From Monarcha castaneiventris obscurior (lineage: Eukaryota; Chordata; Aves; Passeriformes; Monarchidae): a DNA stretch of 64,000 nucleotides. Below, one piece after another: positions 15,407 to 27,592 of the stretch. Positions within the stretch are counted from its first letter, which is position 1; the number at the start of each line of letters is the position of its first letter. Below the pieces are notes generated by a model. The model had not been told where the DNA came from, did no database searches, and saw only the letters and a program-made list of their open reading frames with translations. A program made the position numbers and the translations under genes. The stretch is from positions 6,190,955 to 6,254,954 of the forward strand of contig JAMPIT010000476.1 of assembly GCA_026261815.1 (NCBI GenBank), in the 5' to 3' direction.

Positions 15407-15444
15407 GGCCATAGCAACGAGAGCTGCCGGCGGTGTGATTGGCG
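15407..15444 (+). promoter_or_regulatory. Candidate RFX X-box plus inverted CCAAT (NF-Y) pair
   Basis: GGCCATAGCAACG (about 15407-15419) resembles the RFX half-palindrome family (RYYNCCATGGCAAC-like), and GTGATTGGCGG (about 15434-15444) contains an inverted CCAAT. Nineteen bases separate CAAC from ATTGG. RFX and NF-Y sites are often paired in promoters, but no start site or coding exon is evident beside this pair. The call rests on motif resemblance alone. Confidence 0.3.
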
Positions 15445-16061
15445 GCAGCAGGCAGTGCTGGACTGCCCTCCCAGCTTCCCAGGCAGCATCCCCATGGATG
15501 GGACACAGTCAGTGTTGAGGCCAATGTTGGCTTTCTGCCTCCCCTTCCCCATGGAAAGAGCTCGAGGGACGTGGCTCTGTGTGTTTGTGTGTATAATTTT
15601 TTTCCCCCAGCTGATTGCCTTTGCTCATTTCAGTTACATTTTCCCTGTTTTCTGTGAGTTTCTTAGCAAGTTCTTGGGCACTTGTGAAACCAGAGGGCAC
15701 CCAGGGAGGGCTGTTCTCATGAAGACCTGTCTAGAAAACAACAGGGTGGTACAAACCAGCAAGGTGTTGTGTATATTTGCATAAACACAGAGAAATGAGA
15801 GGGGATGAGAGGGGATAGCACTTTGCACCTGCAGAACAGAGCTTGAGTCCAGCAACACTTTCCTTTTTCTATCAAATAAGTCTTTTCAAAAATACCAGGG
15901 ATTCCTGCAAAACAAAAGCAAAGACACAATCTGGGGCACTAAAAACTGCAAACTGTTCTTGTTGTCCTTACAGCTTGCTGATTCTCCTTTTGGTTTTATC
16001 AAAGGAGCTCAACCATCAAGTTCCTCTCCAAGCACAGCCCGTCCTGGGGAAATACAGCATC

Positions 16062-16210
16062 AGAGAATATCCTGAGTTAGAAGCAACCCATGAGAACCAT
16101 TGAATCCACCTCCTAGCCCTGCACAAGACAGCCCAAAAAACCCACCCTGTGCCCAAGAGTGTTGTCCAAATTCTTCTGGACCCCTGGCAGGCTTGGTGCA
16201 GTCTCTACAG
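16062..16210 (-). mobile_element. CR1 LINE 3'-end fragment, divergent subfamily
   Basis: On the + strand it reads as the reverse complement of a CR1 tail: tcagagaatat, then ccacctcctagccctgcac, gacagccc, caccctgtgcccaagagtgttgtccaaa and ctggcaggcttggtgcagt. These words fit a CR1 type different from the commoner 'gtccaaccccc' type elsewhere in the window. The copy is old and truncated. Confidence 0.75.
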
Positions 16211-19200
16211 GGAAAAATCCCAATGAAACTTGGATGTGTTTCCCATGGGTTTTCTGAGCATCCACTTTTGGTGGCAGCATTCCCTATTATCCCTCAGCAG
16301 CACTGCAGAGCTGACACAGCCATGGGCTCAGTTTCTGCAGGTCATGGAGATCAAATCCCCCTAGCTCTTCCAGAGCCACTTTTTGGAGCAGAATTGCTTT
16401 TCAATCTGCAGGTGTGCGCATTTCTGGCAGCACTGAGCTTGCCATGGCAGAAAGTGGTCAGGGAGAAGAGGGAATGAAAGTGGCTAAGAAGAAAAGCATT
16501 TGCTAAGGAAAAGACAGGGATTGTAGGAGCCACTGAGTTGATGTAAATCAAGCTGACCTGTATTCCCCAGATCTTCAGGATCACTCAAAGCTTCAGCAGA
16601 GCAGCTAAGCTTGATTATGTCTGTGTCATGGTTCTCTTGTGCAGCAGGCAGTGTCTTCCTTCCATCCCTCTTCCTCGATGAGCCACAGGCTGAACAAAAC
16701 CTGTGCCTAAGCCACTCACTAAATCTACTTAATTCTCCTTACACTGGCACCAGGTTGTCTTTGTCATGGAGAACAGCTTTCGAGCACAAAGCTGGTTGCA
16801 TTTCTGCTCTTCCCAGCTTGTGCATGGCTGTGTGGGCTTGCAGTTCCCTTTCCTGGAGAGGAGCACGTATTCCCATTAGTGTTATATATTTATCTTTGGA
16901 TCTGAATTAGTATTTAGGAAAAAAAAAGGATGATATACCCCAGCCAAAGCTACCTTTGTGTTTTCTGCTGTGCCCAAAGCTTTCTGTGCATCCCTGTAGC
17001 ATTTGAACCCACCCAAGAGCAGTGAAACACAGTTCATCCCTAGGGACTTGTGTGCAGAGAGAGGCTCATCTTTCCCAGGATTTTAATAAGCCGTGAAATT
17101 GGGTATTCAGCTGTTTTCATTATTCTACTACACTGTGTATAAAAAAAAATGCTGATTTTTTGCCATTCATCCTAAAGATCTCTTGGGATATTCCTATACT
17201 TTGGTGCCCTTTGAATCTCAGGTTGTCTCTTCAGACAGCACTTGTCAGCCAGTGATTCCCCACCACCCCTCTCCCTTCCACCTTATTTATAGGGTACTTT
17301 TAACACAACACAGGATTTGTGCAGAAAAGCCTTGGAAGCTTGGAGCACCTCTCTTTTTCCAAAGGTCTGAGCTGGCAGACACATTTCCCTCATAGGCAGG
17401 AGCAGGATGGCTCACTTGCTCACTCAACTTTCTGTTCTTCAGGAATCATTGGAATATGAATAGGATCCTTATCAAACCAGGTTCGTCCACAGGACAAGGC
17501 CATATGAATTGTTTGCAGAACTCCAGCAAATAAACAGCATTCCTCCTGATTCCTGATTTGCCCATTTTAATCCAGTGGCCAGCTCAGGCAGAGGTCACAG
17601 AGCTCAGCAGCAGGGGCATGACAGCTTTTGGCAAGTTCTGGACCATGCCCAGCTTCCCAGGTGGTGTGATCAATCACCATGGAAAGAATTTCTGTCTGGA
17701 ACCTTTAAATTATGGATTTGGGAGGTAAAAACCCAGAGCCTATTCCATCTGGGTGTCTAAATGTAGAGAGGAGACCTGCTGTGAGCATGGCTTTTTTCCT
17801 TGAGGCCATTTGCTGTGCTCAGGAGTGAGGTGGGGGTGATGGATCATGGTGATGAAATAGAAGTGAGGGCTTTGGCTTTGGCATCCCAAAGTATGAGAGG
17901 CCAAAAGTCATAAGGTCTTTCTGTGCCCCAGGAAAAGCGCAGGTGGCACAGGGCATGGCCAGAGCTCTCAACACCTGACATCTCCTTCACTGCTGCAAAG
18001 TTCTCATTGTCATCTGCTTAATGAGGAGAGAAAAACTTCCAAGCATCTTCCTTTGTCCTACTGCAGTTTGGATGGCAAAAAAAACATGCTATTTCATCTA
18101 GGCTGCCTTGTCCAGCCATCGCTGCTCTCCGGAGTATGCCTGGGGAGTTTCTCTGTCAGAGATCTGCCCCGTGGAGCACATCTAGGGGCTGGAGGCTCAG
18201 GGGCTGAGCTTGCAGGGAAGGAAGGGCATACATTAAGTTCATGTTGATGCTGGCCAGGCTGCTGGCTCTCCAGAAGGGCTCACGTCTGCATAACTTCTAT
18301 CTAGGGCTAAATTTAAACACCAAAATGCAGCTTTTAGGAGCCCAGGGAATAGCCCAGTCCTCATCTCCTGTGGCTGCATTCAGCCAGCCCTCCCTTTGGC
18401 AAGGAAGAAACTTCCATTTCCCTTGGACTCTGGGCTGGCTTGGAATAAGAACACCAGCAAAACCCTCCCTGCCCCAGCACAATGAAGCAGCGCTTTCAAT
18501 TCCCAGGTGTGCGGAGGGGAAGTGTCCAGTGTGTCCCTTCCTGATGCTTCCCTTCCAGATGTGGAGTGGCAGGGAGCTGGAGACAGCTGGTGGCCAGCCA
18601 GGAAGCAGGCTGAGGAGTGGACAGTGGTTTTTTCCCCTGGAGACTCGATCTCACTGCCTGTGGCTGAGGGAAGTGATTTGAGTGCTCTGCCAGCTGTTCA
18701 GCTGGTTTGAAACAGCTTGAGAGTGCTCAGTGCTACAGGGAGAAAATGACCAACCAGGAAAGGTGAGGATGCCTTCCCTCTCAGATGTGTCTGCATCCCC
18801 AAGGAACCCTCAGTCCCTATCTTCTCCTCAAACAGCTCTTGGTCCTCATAATTTCCTCCTGAGCACTACCAGCAGGGCTGGACTCTGTTAAAATGCCTGC
18901 AGGCAGCTTGATGGGACAGAGACATATCCCCTGCTCAGTCCTCCTGTCCAGGGACAGGAGTCACATGGAACCACCTCATGCACAAAGCTTTGTACCAAGG
19001 TCATGCTGAATGAGTCTGAAGTGAGCTGGTGTTCCCTGTGGGATGAATCTAGAGATTGAAGCCTTTCCCCCTAGGAATGAGGTGGGAGTGCTTCAGGTTC
19101 AGCTGAAAGGTGCCTCTTTTGGGCAATCCCCTGGGATTTGGGCAGCACAGGAAGGGGCTGCCCATGGGCACAGCTGCCTCTCAGGGTGCTGGTGGGTGAT

Positions 19201-20984
19201 GCAAGCCAGGGCACTCCATCCCATGATCCAGGCTGGCTGTACCCACTCAGTGGAAAATTCCCCCATCCCATGGGCAATGTCCTTCTGCCTTTATTTTGAA
19301 GCAGCTCGCTGAGGACAAGGCCAGTGCAGGAGATAATAGGTGTTGACAGGGGCCTGGCTGCTAAGTGGGGTTTTGCCAGGGCTTCCACAATATTTGCAAT
19401 TAAAGGAAGGTGTGAGGGAGTTGGTGGAGGAGGAGGACAACAGGACACAGTTGTGACAGCGAGACAGAGCCTGCAGAGGAGCTGGGGATGTCTGAGGAGG
19501 TCACAGGGAGGGATCCTCACACTCAAAGCCAGCGTCAGGATTATTCACACCCATGACATCAGCCTTGGGGCCCACCCAAGCTGTCCCTGTGCTTCGAAGG
19601 CTGGGACAGGGTGTTCCCATGTGTGGGATGGGGATTCAGACCCTGCATGGTGTCAAGGCTGAACCATCACCACGTGGCAGCAGTGCTGAGCATTGGGGGT
19701 GGTCACCTGAAATTTGGGGGTACTCATGACATTTCCCTGCAGTCCTGCAGGGGCCGTCTGCTTCTTCTTTTCACATCCTTCCCTTCCTTTTCTCCTTTCC
19801 TCTCATTTTCATGCAATAATTCCAGAGCCCACCCAATGGGGTGGATGCTGTCCTGACCCTTTGCAAATCCAGCCATTTATTTACAAAGCATTTCCTTTGC
19901 CCAGGTTGAATTTTCCACAAATTAGAGCAAATTTGAATTGGCTCTTTGTTTACAGGGGGAAAATGAACCAGAAAAAAGCCCAGGAGGTTTAAGTTAACTT
20001 TCAGCTTGAAGCTGTTTTGTTTGCCATGAAGGAATTATGCAGGTATCTCAACAAAACACTTCAGGGGTTTTTGCAAGATTAGATCTTGTAGTTTGTCTTC
20101 CTGAATGTGTAAAAATATTCCAGGGAAACCTTTGCCCTAATGGCAACTCAGGAGAGCTTCCAGTCCACCTCAAATAGAAATCTGGAATAAAAAAGAGAAA
20201 GATTTGGACACACACGACCCTCTGAAAGATGTAAACAATCTGTCTTAGGAAGGGATGTACTTAAAGCAAATCAGAGAGAAAATAGATCAGGAGTCCTGAG
20301 GAGGTGCTGGACATGATGCTGGAGGTCATGGGGGTAGTTCAGCTGGAGTACAAGGTAAAGTCCAGCTGTGGGTGATGCTGTTCCCAAAAGGGAGGGACAA
20401 GAAACTATTTACACCAGGCTGTAAAGCCAGGGCTGTGCTGTGCCTGGCCATGGAATGGTTCATTGCTTGATGCCAGTTATGGGATCCCAGTCCAGAACAC
20501 CTGCAAACAGGGGACATGGATTGAGGAGAGCTTTGGACCAGCATCTGCGAGAATTTACTTCCCTCTGACCTGCCCTGCTGGGATCAGAGGCATGGAGGGT
20601 CTTGGGAAAAGGGAGCATGAGCAAGCAAGTGGCTTGCTGTCCTAATGCCTGAGTTTGCAAGTGCTGGTCAGACTCACGCCCTGTTTTGCTGCACAGGTAA
20701 AATGTCCACAAACCATTCAGAGAGTCTGGACTCCAGGATTTTATTTCTTTATTCCACCCCAGAGGGGCTGCCTGGGGCTCTGGTGTCACCTGAGCAGCCT
20801 CAAAGCACAGGATTGGAGGAAACCCAGGATTTAACCATCCCCTTGGAAGACTGGAGACTTCCAGCATCTCTGGCATGCCTTTAAATTAAGAGATGGGGAA
20901 AATTAGAGGCAAGAGGAGGGGAAGGAGAATTTTAAAAAGGGAAGGGATCAGCCAGGGAGGAGGAGGGGAGCGAGGAAGGGGTGG

Positions 20985-21560
20985 GTGCTCCCTGCCAGCC
21001 GCTTGGGAAACATCGGCGGCAGCAGTCACGTGAGGAGTTGTGCTTTTGGCATAACCTGCGTGTTTGTGCAGCACGGGAGGGGGTGTGAAATCACCTCCTG
21101 CTTCCAGGAATCCTCCCGGCACGGGTTACACGGCGGGGAGCTGGTAAACATGAGACCACCTGTAACCCAATCGGGTCCCTGCATCAGCTGCTCCCTGCCC
21201 GGGGAGCTCGCTCTCCTGCTGGCTTCCCGGGGTGGCAGCGCATGGGACAGCGTGTCCCAGGGCAGGGGGCATCACCAGCGGGGGGACAGGAGCGATGGGA
21301 ATGGCGGGGGGAGCTTGCACTGGGAGTCTGGGGACGGGAAAACTTCTCCATGTCAGGGTGCGTGAATATTCCTCGGGTGCAGCCCAGGTCCGAACCCTCT
21401 CCCAAAGTCAGGAACAGCCACTTGGCCGAGGGACAAACCTCTCCCCTACGCTCCCCTTCCCCAGGTCGGCGTCCCGGCGGCGGCAGGAGCTGTAGGTGAC
21501 ATCCTGCACCCATTCACAGATAACACCGCTCCCTGTGCCGGCTGCCAGCGCGCCTCCAGC
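20985..21560. promoter_or_regulatory. CpG-dense block, possible promoter or enhancer
   Basis: CpG dinucleotides are frequent here and scarce on either side. Examples are CATCGGCGGC at 21011-21020 and GGTCGGCGTCCCGGCGGCGG at about 21463-21482. A CACGTG E-box lies at 21027-21032. Vertebrate CpG islands usually mark promoters, but I find no first coding exon here, so a non-coding transcript or a distal element is equally possible. The boundaries are by eye. Confidence 0.35.
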
Positions 21561-24500
21561 GGCTCCTAATCTGCCTGCCCACAAAAATACACCTCCCTTG
21601 GGCTCTCTGCCCACCTCCCCTGTCTCCCGGGAGGACTTGTTTATTGCTGGGTGCAGGGAAACCGTGACCTCCGCTGCCTGCTGTCCCCTTTGGCTCCCTG
21701 TCCCTGGAACATGCTGGATGGGGACGTGCAAGGGGACAAAGGTGCAAGGGCCCTCAGATGTGACAGGAGCAGGATGGGAAGGGGGTTTTGCAATCACAAA
21801 ACATCACATTAATTAAACCAGTGTCAGGCTTAGGGATCGTTTCTGTTAACAACATCCATGCGGGGATTGAGTATGGACGATCCCAAGAGGGAGGAACGGG
21901 AGATGTGGAGCGGAAGGAATGGGGGTGAAATTAGTTGCTATGGAGCATAAAGTCAAGCAGGTGAGGATGGGAAAGAAAAGCTCCTCCTGCTGCTTTGGGG
22001 CTTGTCTGAAGTGACTGAGGAGGGGGTAGCTGGGGACAAGGACACCATGAGGGTGGGATGATCTTGGTGGGTGGGGATGTGATCCCCATGGCACAGGGGA
22101 CTGCTGTGGCCTGCCTGCAGCAGGATGAGAGGGGCAACGGGGTGGTCAGAGGGATGGGAGAACCCAGGGGAGATAGGATGAGCTTGGCTGGTCTGGCTTA
22201 GCGAAGCAGGGAGCATGAAGGGCACACAGAACCTTCCTGCTTCTGACTCCATGTCCAGGTCTCCAGCAAATCTGCCCTATTTTTCAGCCTTCAGCTTAAT
22301 TTCTTTCAGCCAGGGCGGCAAGGCCTGGCTGAGTAGCCCTCCACAGGACACAGGGTGGGTCTGGGCCACCCACTGCTTTGTTTGTATTTTTAGAGCGCGC
22401 CACAGGCACTAGGTCACTGAAGTGAGTGAAATTCCACCCTGGAGCCTGAAGCAACTCTTCATCCCCTTCTCTCTCCTCAGGGATGGACTGGAGTCAACAG
22501 CTGAGCAGGGGCTCAAGTGTCTTGGCCACTGCAGTGCCCGGCTGAGGCAAAGGGCAGTGGGTGGGTGGGTGCCAGTATCTCAGTGGAAGAGCAAGGCAGT
22601 GGGCAGGGGACAGCCCTCCCACTGTTCTCACTCCTGGAAGAGTCCCAGGGGAGTGAGGGTCTGGTTGTGCCAAGCTGGAGACCCCACTGGTGGCACAGGG
22701 GGGCTGTTGGGGTAAGTGGTCTCAGGGGGAATTAGTTTGGTGGGACAACAGGCACCCAGTGCTGAGGGAGCTGAGGGTATTGAGATGCTGAGATGAGACT
22801 GGGACAAATTGGAGAAGGGTGTGGAGAAGGCCACCCCTACCATGCTTGCTCAGTGGAGTGATGAGTTTGCAACATGGTGAGTCAAAAGCTGAAAAGGCGA
22901 GGAAAACCTAGAAAAGGAGAATGTGTGGGCGCTTAAAGCAGCACAGCACATCTCCTTGAAAACACAGCTTGGGTTCCTTCATCATGTCCAGAGCAAGTGA
23001 TGCAAGGGAAGCATCTCACCAGGGCTTGGGCTCACAGGGAGTGAATCAGGAAGGCTGGAGTCCCACCTCTTGAGTCACTGCTAGCAGCACTGACAGCTGC
23101 CCCTGCCCCTTTCAGTTGTGAGTGGTGATGGAGTCACAGTCCCCTTGGGTGGCCTTGGGGGATAATCCTCAATTTATCATCTAAGCATGAAATAAAGAGA
23201 GATGCTGAAATCTCCCCTGGCATGCTGACCCAATCAGCAATTGTGGCAAGAGATGCTGTGGCAAGGAAGGGCAGCAACTATCAGACCCCTGCTTTAAGGC
23301 AAGAGTTTTGCCTGGAAATTTGGCCAACCAAAACATGCTGGAAGTCATCATTTGAGAGCTCTGCCTCATGAGGTGTGAACTATCTGCCTTTCCTGATGAC
23401 CTTCTAGGAGATGATTTTCTCTGCTTGAGCCACCCAACTGCTTGGCCTCACCTGGTTCAGGTGGCCTGAGCATCCAGCAGTGATCAATCACACATTGCTT
23501 TCATCCAGAGATGCTCACACTGATGTGATTTAGCAGGACCACCATTCAAACCTCAGCTTGAACCTCAAAGGTTGTGACAAGGATCCCCTGTGGGAAGGAG
23601 CTGAACCCCAGGAGCAGAGGATGCCAAGCACAGTTTTTATTGCTGGAAACAGCCAGATATGAGGACTGGGGTCTTTTTTCTGAGCCATCACACAATTTTG
23701 GGAGGATTTTTCCCCTCTATACACAACCCAGAGCATGCCTGCACTTCCCTGTGTCATACTGCCAGCCCGTGGCTCTGCTCCGGGGCATCGCCTCCGGTAT
23801 TTTTTTTCCTCCAGGCGTTTTTCTCAGAGATCCACCCCTTTTTTTCCAAAACAGGCAGTTTCCCCTAATGGCAAGCACCCAGTGGCCGGCAGCTGATGGC
23901 TCAATTGCTTTACCTTATGTACAAAACTTTCCACTTTCATCTTCCCAGCAGAGGGAAGCGCCTGCTCTCCCTGGCCTCTCTCCTGCAGAAGGGAAACATC
24001 TGCCCTCCTGTGTTCAAAGTCCCCTCCAAAGAGAAGCCGAGAGTGCACTGACCTCATGGAGTAAATATTTTCCATGACATCTCCTTCTGACATCTCATCT
24101 CGGGCTCTGTACCTATAGCTGACCCAGCTCTGGGTTTGCAGCCAGTTCCTTGCTTCCCAACATGTCCCCATTCAATGTCCTCCTCTGAAGGTTTCAGTGA
24201 CCTCTCTGGACAACCCCCCAGGGACTCTGTTGGCCAAGGGAGTGGCTTCTGGGCCAGTGCTGCTCCTCAGGGACATCAAATCCAGCTGGCTTGCTGTGAT
24301 GGCTTCTCCAGCATCTCCTCTTGCCTGCTCAGTGCTCTAACATGCCTGTGGCCATGGGGTGATACCAAGCCAGCTGGGAAGCTGGAGCCAGGCATGAAAC
24401 ATCTGTGGGATGCAGGGAGGTTGATTGGAAGTGGGAACAACTTGTCACCAGGCATGGGTGGGGGGGACACTCACTGACTCTGTCCCTGCTGCTCACCCAG

Positions 24501-26679
24501 CTGAATGGGAAGGAATGGGTGATCCAAGAGGTATTTTCCACCTCCAGCCTCTTGCTGTGTTTTGCCTGTACGAAGTCCTTCCCCAGACTGTCCTTCTCAA
24601 GGGGACAGTCACATCTGGTGCCTTTCCCCAGCAGGTCTGGATTTCCTGCACAGGTGCTGCAGAGCCCAGAGCTCTTAATTGTCAAGGTGTTTTATTTGCA
24701 ACCATGAAAAGTCGTATCTTTCCCCCACCATCAACTTTCTAAGACAATGTGCTGTGGTCACTCTCCTGCCAGGGCTTTTCAAACCACATGCCAAGTCCCA
24801 GCTCCAGTACAGTGTCCTGAGGGGGAACAGGGTATTCCATTACTTGGATTCCCTAGGATTAGATCCCTCCCACCCGCCTCTTGTGGAACAGGGAGAAAAC
24901 ACAGAAATATTGGCAAGCATGCAGCACATCCCAGGAAGGTCAAAAGATGCTCCCATCAGCTTTGCAGGCAGCCCTGGGGGGAAAATCACCCAAGCAATTT
25001 GCTGAGAGCATTTCAGAGCCTGTTATTTCTGGGGCTTTATTTCTCACCTACAGCAAAGGTGCCTCCTCAGGTGAGGCAAGGAGAACACCTATACCTGCCC
25101 TTCTGGAAGCTCCTCCAACCGTTTGTAAAAGAGAAACCATTGTTTCCTAGTTCTTCTCCATGGGAGAAGTGTTGTTCTTATCTACAGGGCTGCTACTGCT
25201 AGAGTGAAAACCTGTGTTAAACATCTATTAACCTAGGTAGGTTTAGGGCTTCTTTTTTGGCTCCTCAGTAAGATTTTCCATTTTAAACAGCTCTCTTTTT
25301 GGCAGACAGGGAAGGTTTTTCCACCTTCTCACAGCTTGCCAGGTGGTGGCTTCACAGGAATGCTTCAGGATGCAGTGGAGAGCTTGGCTGGACCAGCCTG
25401 TGATTCCAGGTATTGTCCTGCACCTGCTGCAGAGCAAGTCTTGGGCCTCCTCGCTCCATCCCATGCCCCTGAAGCAGTGTGTGTGTCCCTGGAAGATTCC
25501 CAGCATGGCTGTGAGTGCAGCACTCCCACACTAGATCATCCAATGTGCAGGGTGCTGTCCATGAGCTCTTTCACAAGAGGTTGAGCTCTGAAAATCCATG
25601 TGTCAATGGCACATTTTTGCACCTATTTTTGGCTTCTCCTTGGAGAAGAGGTGTGTCTTTGCTCTTGAGCATGTGCTGTGCTCCTCTGTGTAAAACCCAG
25701 GTGGATCCCTGCTCCTGGGAGGATGCAGGGGCTGTGCATCCTACCTGAAGGTGACAGCTCAGTGTTGAGGAAATTATTCTCTGCTGGAAGTGCCTGCCTG
25801 GATGGACAGGGCAGAATTTTGGAGGTGGGGTGTAGAATCATATTGGATGTATAAACCTTGGCTTTCCCAGAGGCCTGGGTCTTCCCTGGGACTCACATTT
25901 CTGGGGAGAGGAAACTGCAGCTAACCTCACCATAAACACAAACCGGTTGAGTTTTGTTGCTTTTTGGGGGGGGGTTCCACGTGTTCAGTTTGAACAATAA
26001 AACATCTGTTCCCGAGCCCAGCAGCTGGACCAAAATGAAATTATGTTAGCATCAATTATCCTCCAGGATGGGGAGGCTGCTGGGAGAACGATCGGCGCAG
26101 CTTTCCTCAACGCTGAATAACAAATGAAAACAACAGCTTGACTTGGTGGCTCGTGTGTTTCCGGAGAGCTTCCAAACTCCCCACCTGCCCCAGCCCTCAG
26201 GTTTGGGTTGCCAACTGCTATGTGTCGCTGCTCCTGGTACCACTGCAAGGTAGAGTGAGGGAGATCCTTTTGCAACAATTGGGGAATAAACCCCATTTTG
26301 GTGTCTTGGTTTATGGCTGCTGTGGTGGGGGAGATTTTACTGAATGCACCAAGCATACAGGGATTTTATGGGGGGATGGGGTGGAGTGCAACCACTTCTT
26401 GCAGAGCCAGGACGAAGAGCCCCAGCCCGTGGTGGGTGCAGGCAGCCAGCCCAGAGCAGAGCTGGGGTTCACAGAGGGATGGGATGATGCAGAATCACAT
26501 TCCCCAGGAACAGAAAGGGGCTATTAACAGGGAGAAAAGGGGGAGCGATGGAGCACAATGCCTGTGATTTGTTGGCAGGCGCAACCTCCAGTCCCTGGCA
26601 GCACCTCAAAGCAGCTGTGAAGTGCCAGTCGGTGGCGATGCTCCGGCGCGTGATGTGGGGCGCCTGACCCTGGCGTAAG

Positions 26680-26715
26680 GCTGGGACATGGGCTGGGACA
26701 CGGGCTGAGACACGG
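26680..26715 (+). repeat. Short 12-bp tandem repeat, three units
   Basis: The units GCTGGGACATGG, GCTGGGACACGG and GCTGAGACACGG follow one another without gaps. It is a small local duplication. Confidence 0.85.
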
Positions 26716-27358
26716 GCTGCCCGCTGGAAAGGGCACTGACTGCACTGGGGCTGCTCCTCCCTGGGGCCCCGCAGATGAATCCCAAGTGCTGAGTGCTCTA
26801 GGGACATGGTGGCCTGGATGCCATCCTGTCCCATCCTGAACATGCTCAGCAAAAGCAGGTTATTTCCCCGAATCCCAGTACCTCAGAGAAAACCGTGGTT
26901 GTGAGGAAACTGAAGAAAATTACTTGAAATTACCAGGGAAAGGCATTTTTATAAGTGAGCTGCTTTGTACCTGCACAGCCAGATGCTTAAATAACTTAAT
27001 TCAGACTGCAGAAAATAATTTTGGCTGCTGCAATTTTGAAGCTTCTAAAATAGCTTTGCTGCTCCCTGGGGAGCTGTGAGCAATTTAGGCCTGACAGCTT
27101 CTAGCACCCCGTAGGTGAGGTACAGTTGCTCATGGCAGCCTGTAGGGCAGAGCTGGGAGGAAATAGGGCTCCTGGGCCTCGTGTGATGCTCATCATGATT
27201 TTTTGGAAGGAAAGTGTTTGGTCTGAGCAGCAGAAGAGAAAGAGGTCATTTGGGAATAACAGCTTGCTCCAAAAAACTGGGAGCATCGAGCACCCAGGGA
27301 GTGCTTTGTCTGGCTTCTTCCTTGAAGGTCCTTCTCATGGGGGAAGGTCCCTCTCATG

Positions 27359-27592
27359 CTTTGGGTTGGAAGGGACAGTAAAGATCATCCAGTTCCACCT
27401 CCTGCCATCGCAGGGACACCTTCCACTATCCCAGGTTCCTCCAAGCCCCATCCAGCCTGGCCTTGGACACTTCCAGAGATGGGACAGCCACAGCTTCTCT
27501 GGGCACCCTGTGCCAGGGCCTCAACACCCTCACAGGGAAGAATTTCTACCCAATATCCCATCTAGCCCTGCCCTCTGTCAGGCTGAAGCCAT
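27359..27592 (-). mobile_element. CR1 LINE 3' fragment, about 235 bp
   Basis: The order matches the reverse-complemented avian CR1 3' region: ctttgggttggaagggacag, atcatccagttccacctcctgcc, agggacaccttccactatcccagg, aagccccatccagcctggcc, acagcttctctgggcaccctgtgcc, caacaccctcacagggaag and aatttctacccaatatc. The very tail (atagaatcat) is missing at the left. Open frames across it are not genes. Confidence 0.92.

Larger units (their letters stand above)
11756..16061. other. Intergenic DNA with two tandem repeats, no gene seen
   Basis: The stretch has two further poly(A)-like hexamers soon after the LTR-like segment (near 11784 and 11834), a 19-bp and a 50-bp tandem repeat, a GC-richer part at about 14100-15550 and an RFX/CCAAT-like pair at 15407-15444. 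The longest open frame (14403-14987, minus) has no domain, and I do not call a gene. Confidence 0.55.
16211..27358. other. Long intergenic stretch, no gene or clear transposon
   Basis: This is eleven kilobases with no exon, RNA gene or mobile element that I can recognise. The one compositional landmark is the CpG-dense block at about 20985-21560, listed separately. Small 12-bp repeats (gctgggacatgg-like, three units) occur at 26680-26715. The open frames have no domain content and are left out. Confidence 0.5.

Noticed and set aside
15407..15444. A true MHC class II SXY module
   Set aside because: The X-to-Y spacing is about nine bases shorter than in the classical module, the X2/CRE part is not evident, and no MHC gene is nearby. 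Only a generic RFX/NF-Y pair is proposed.
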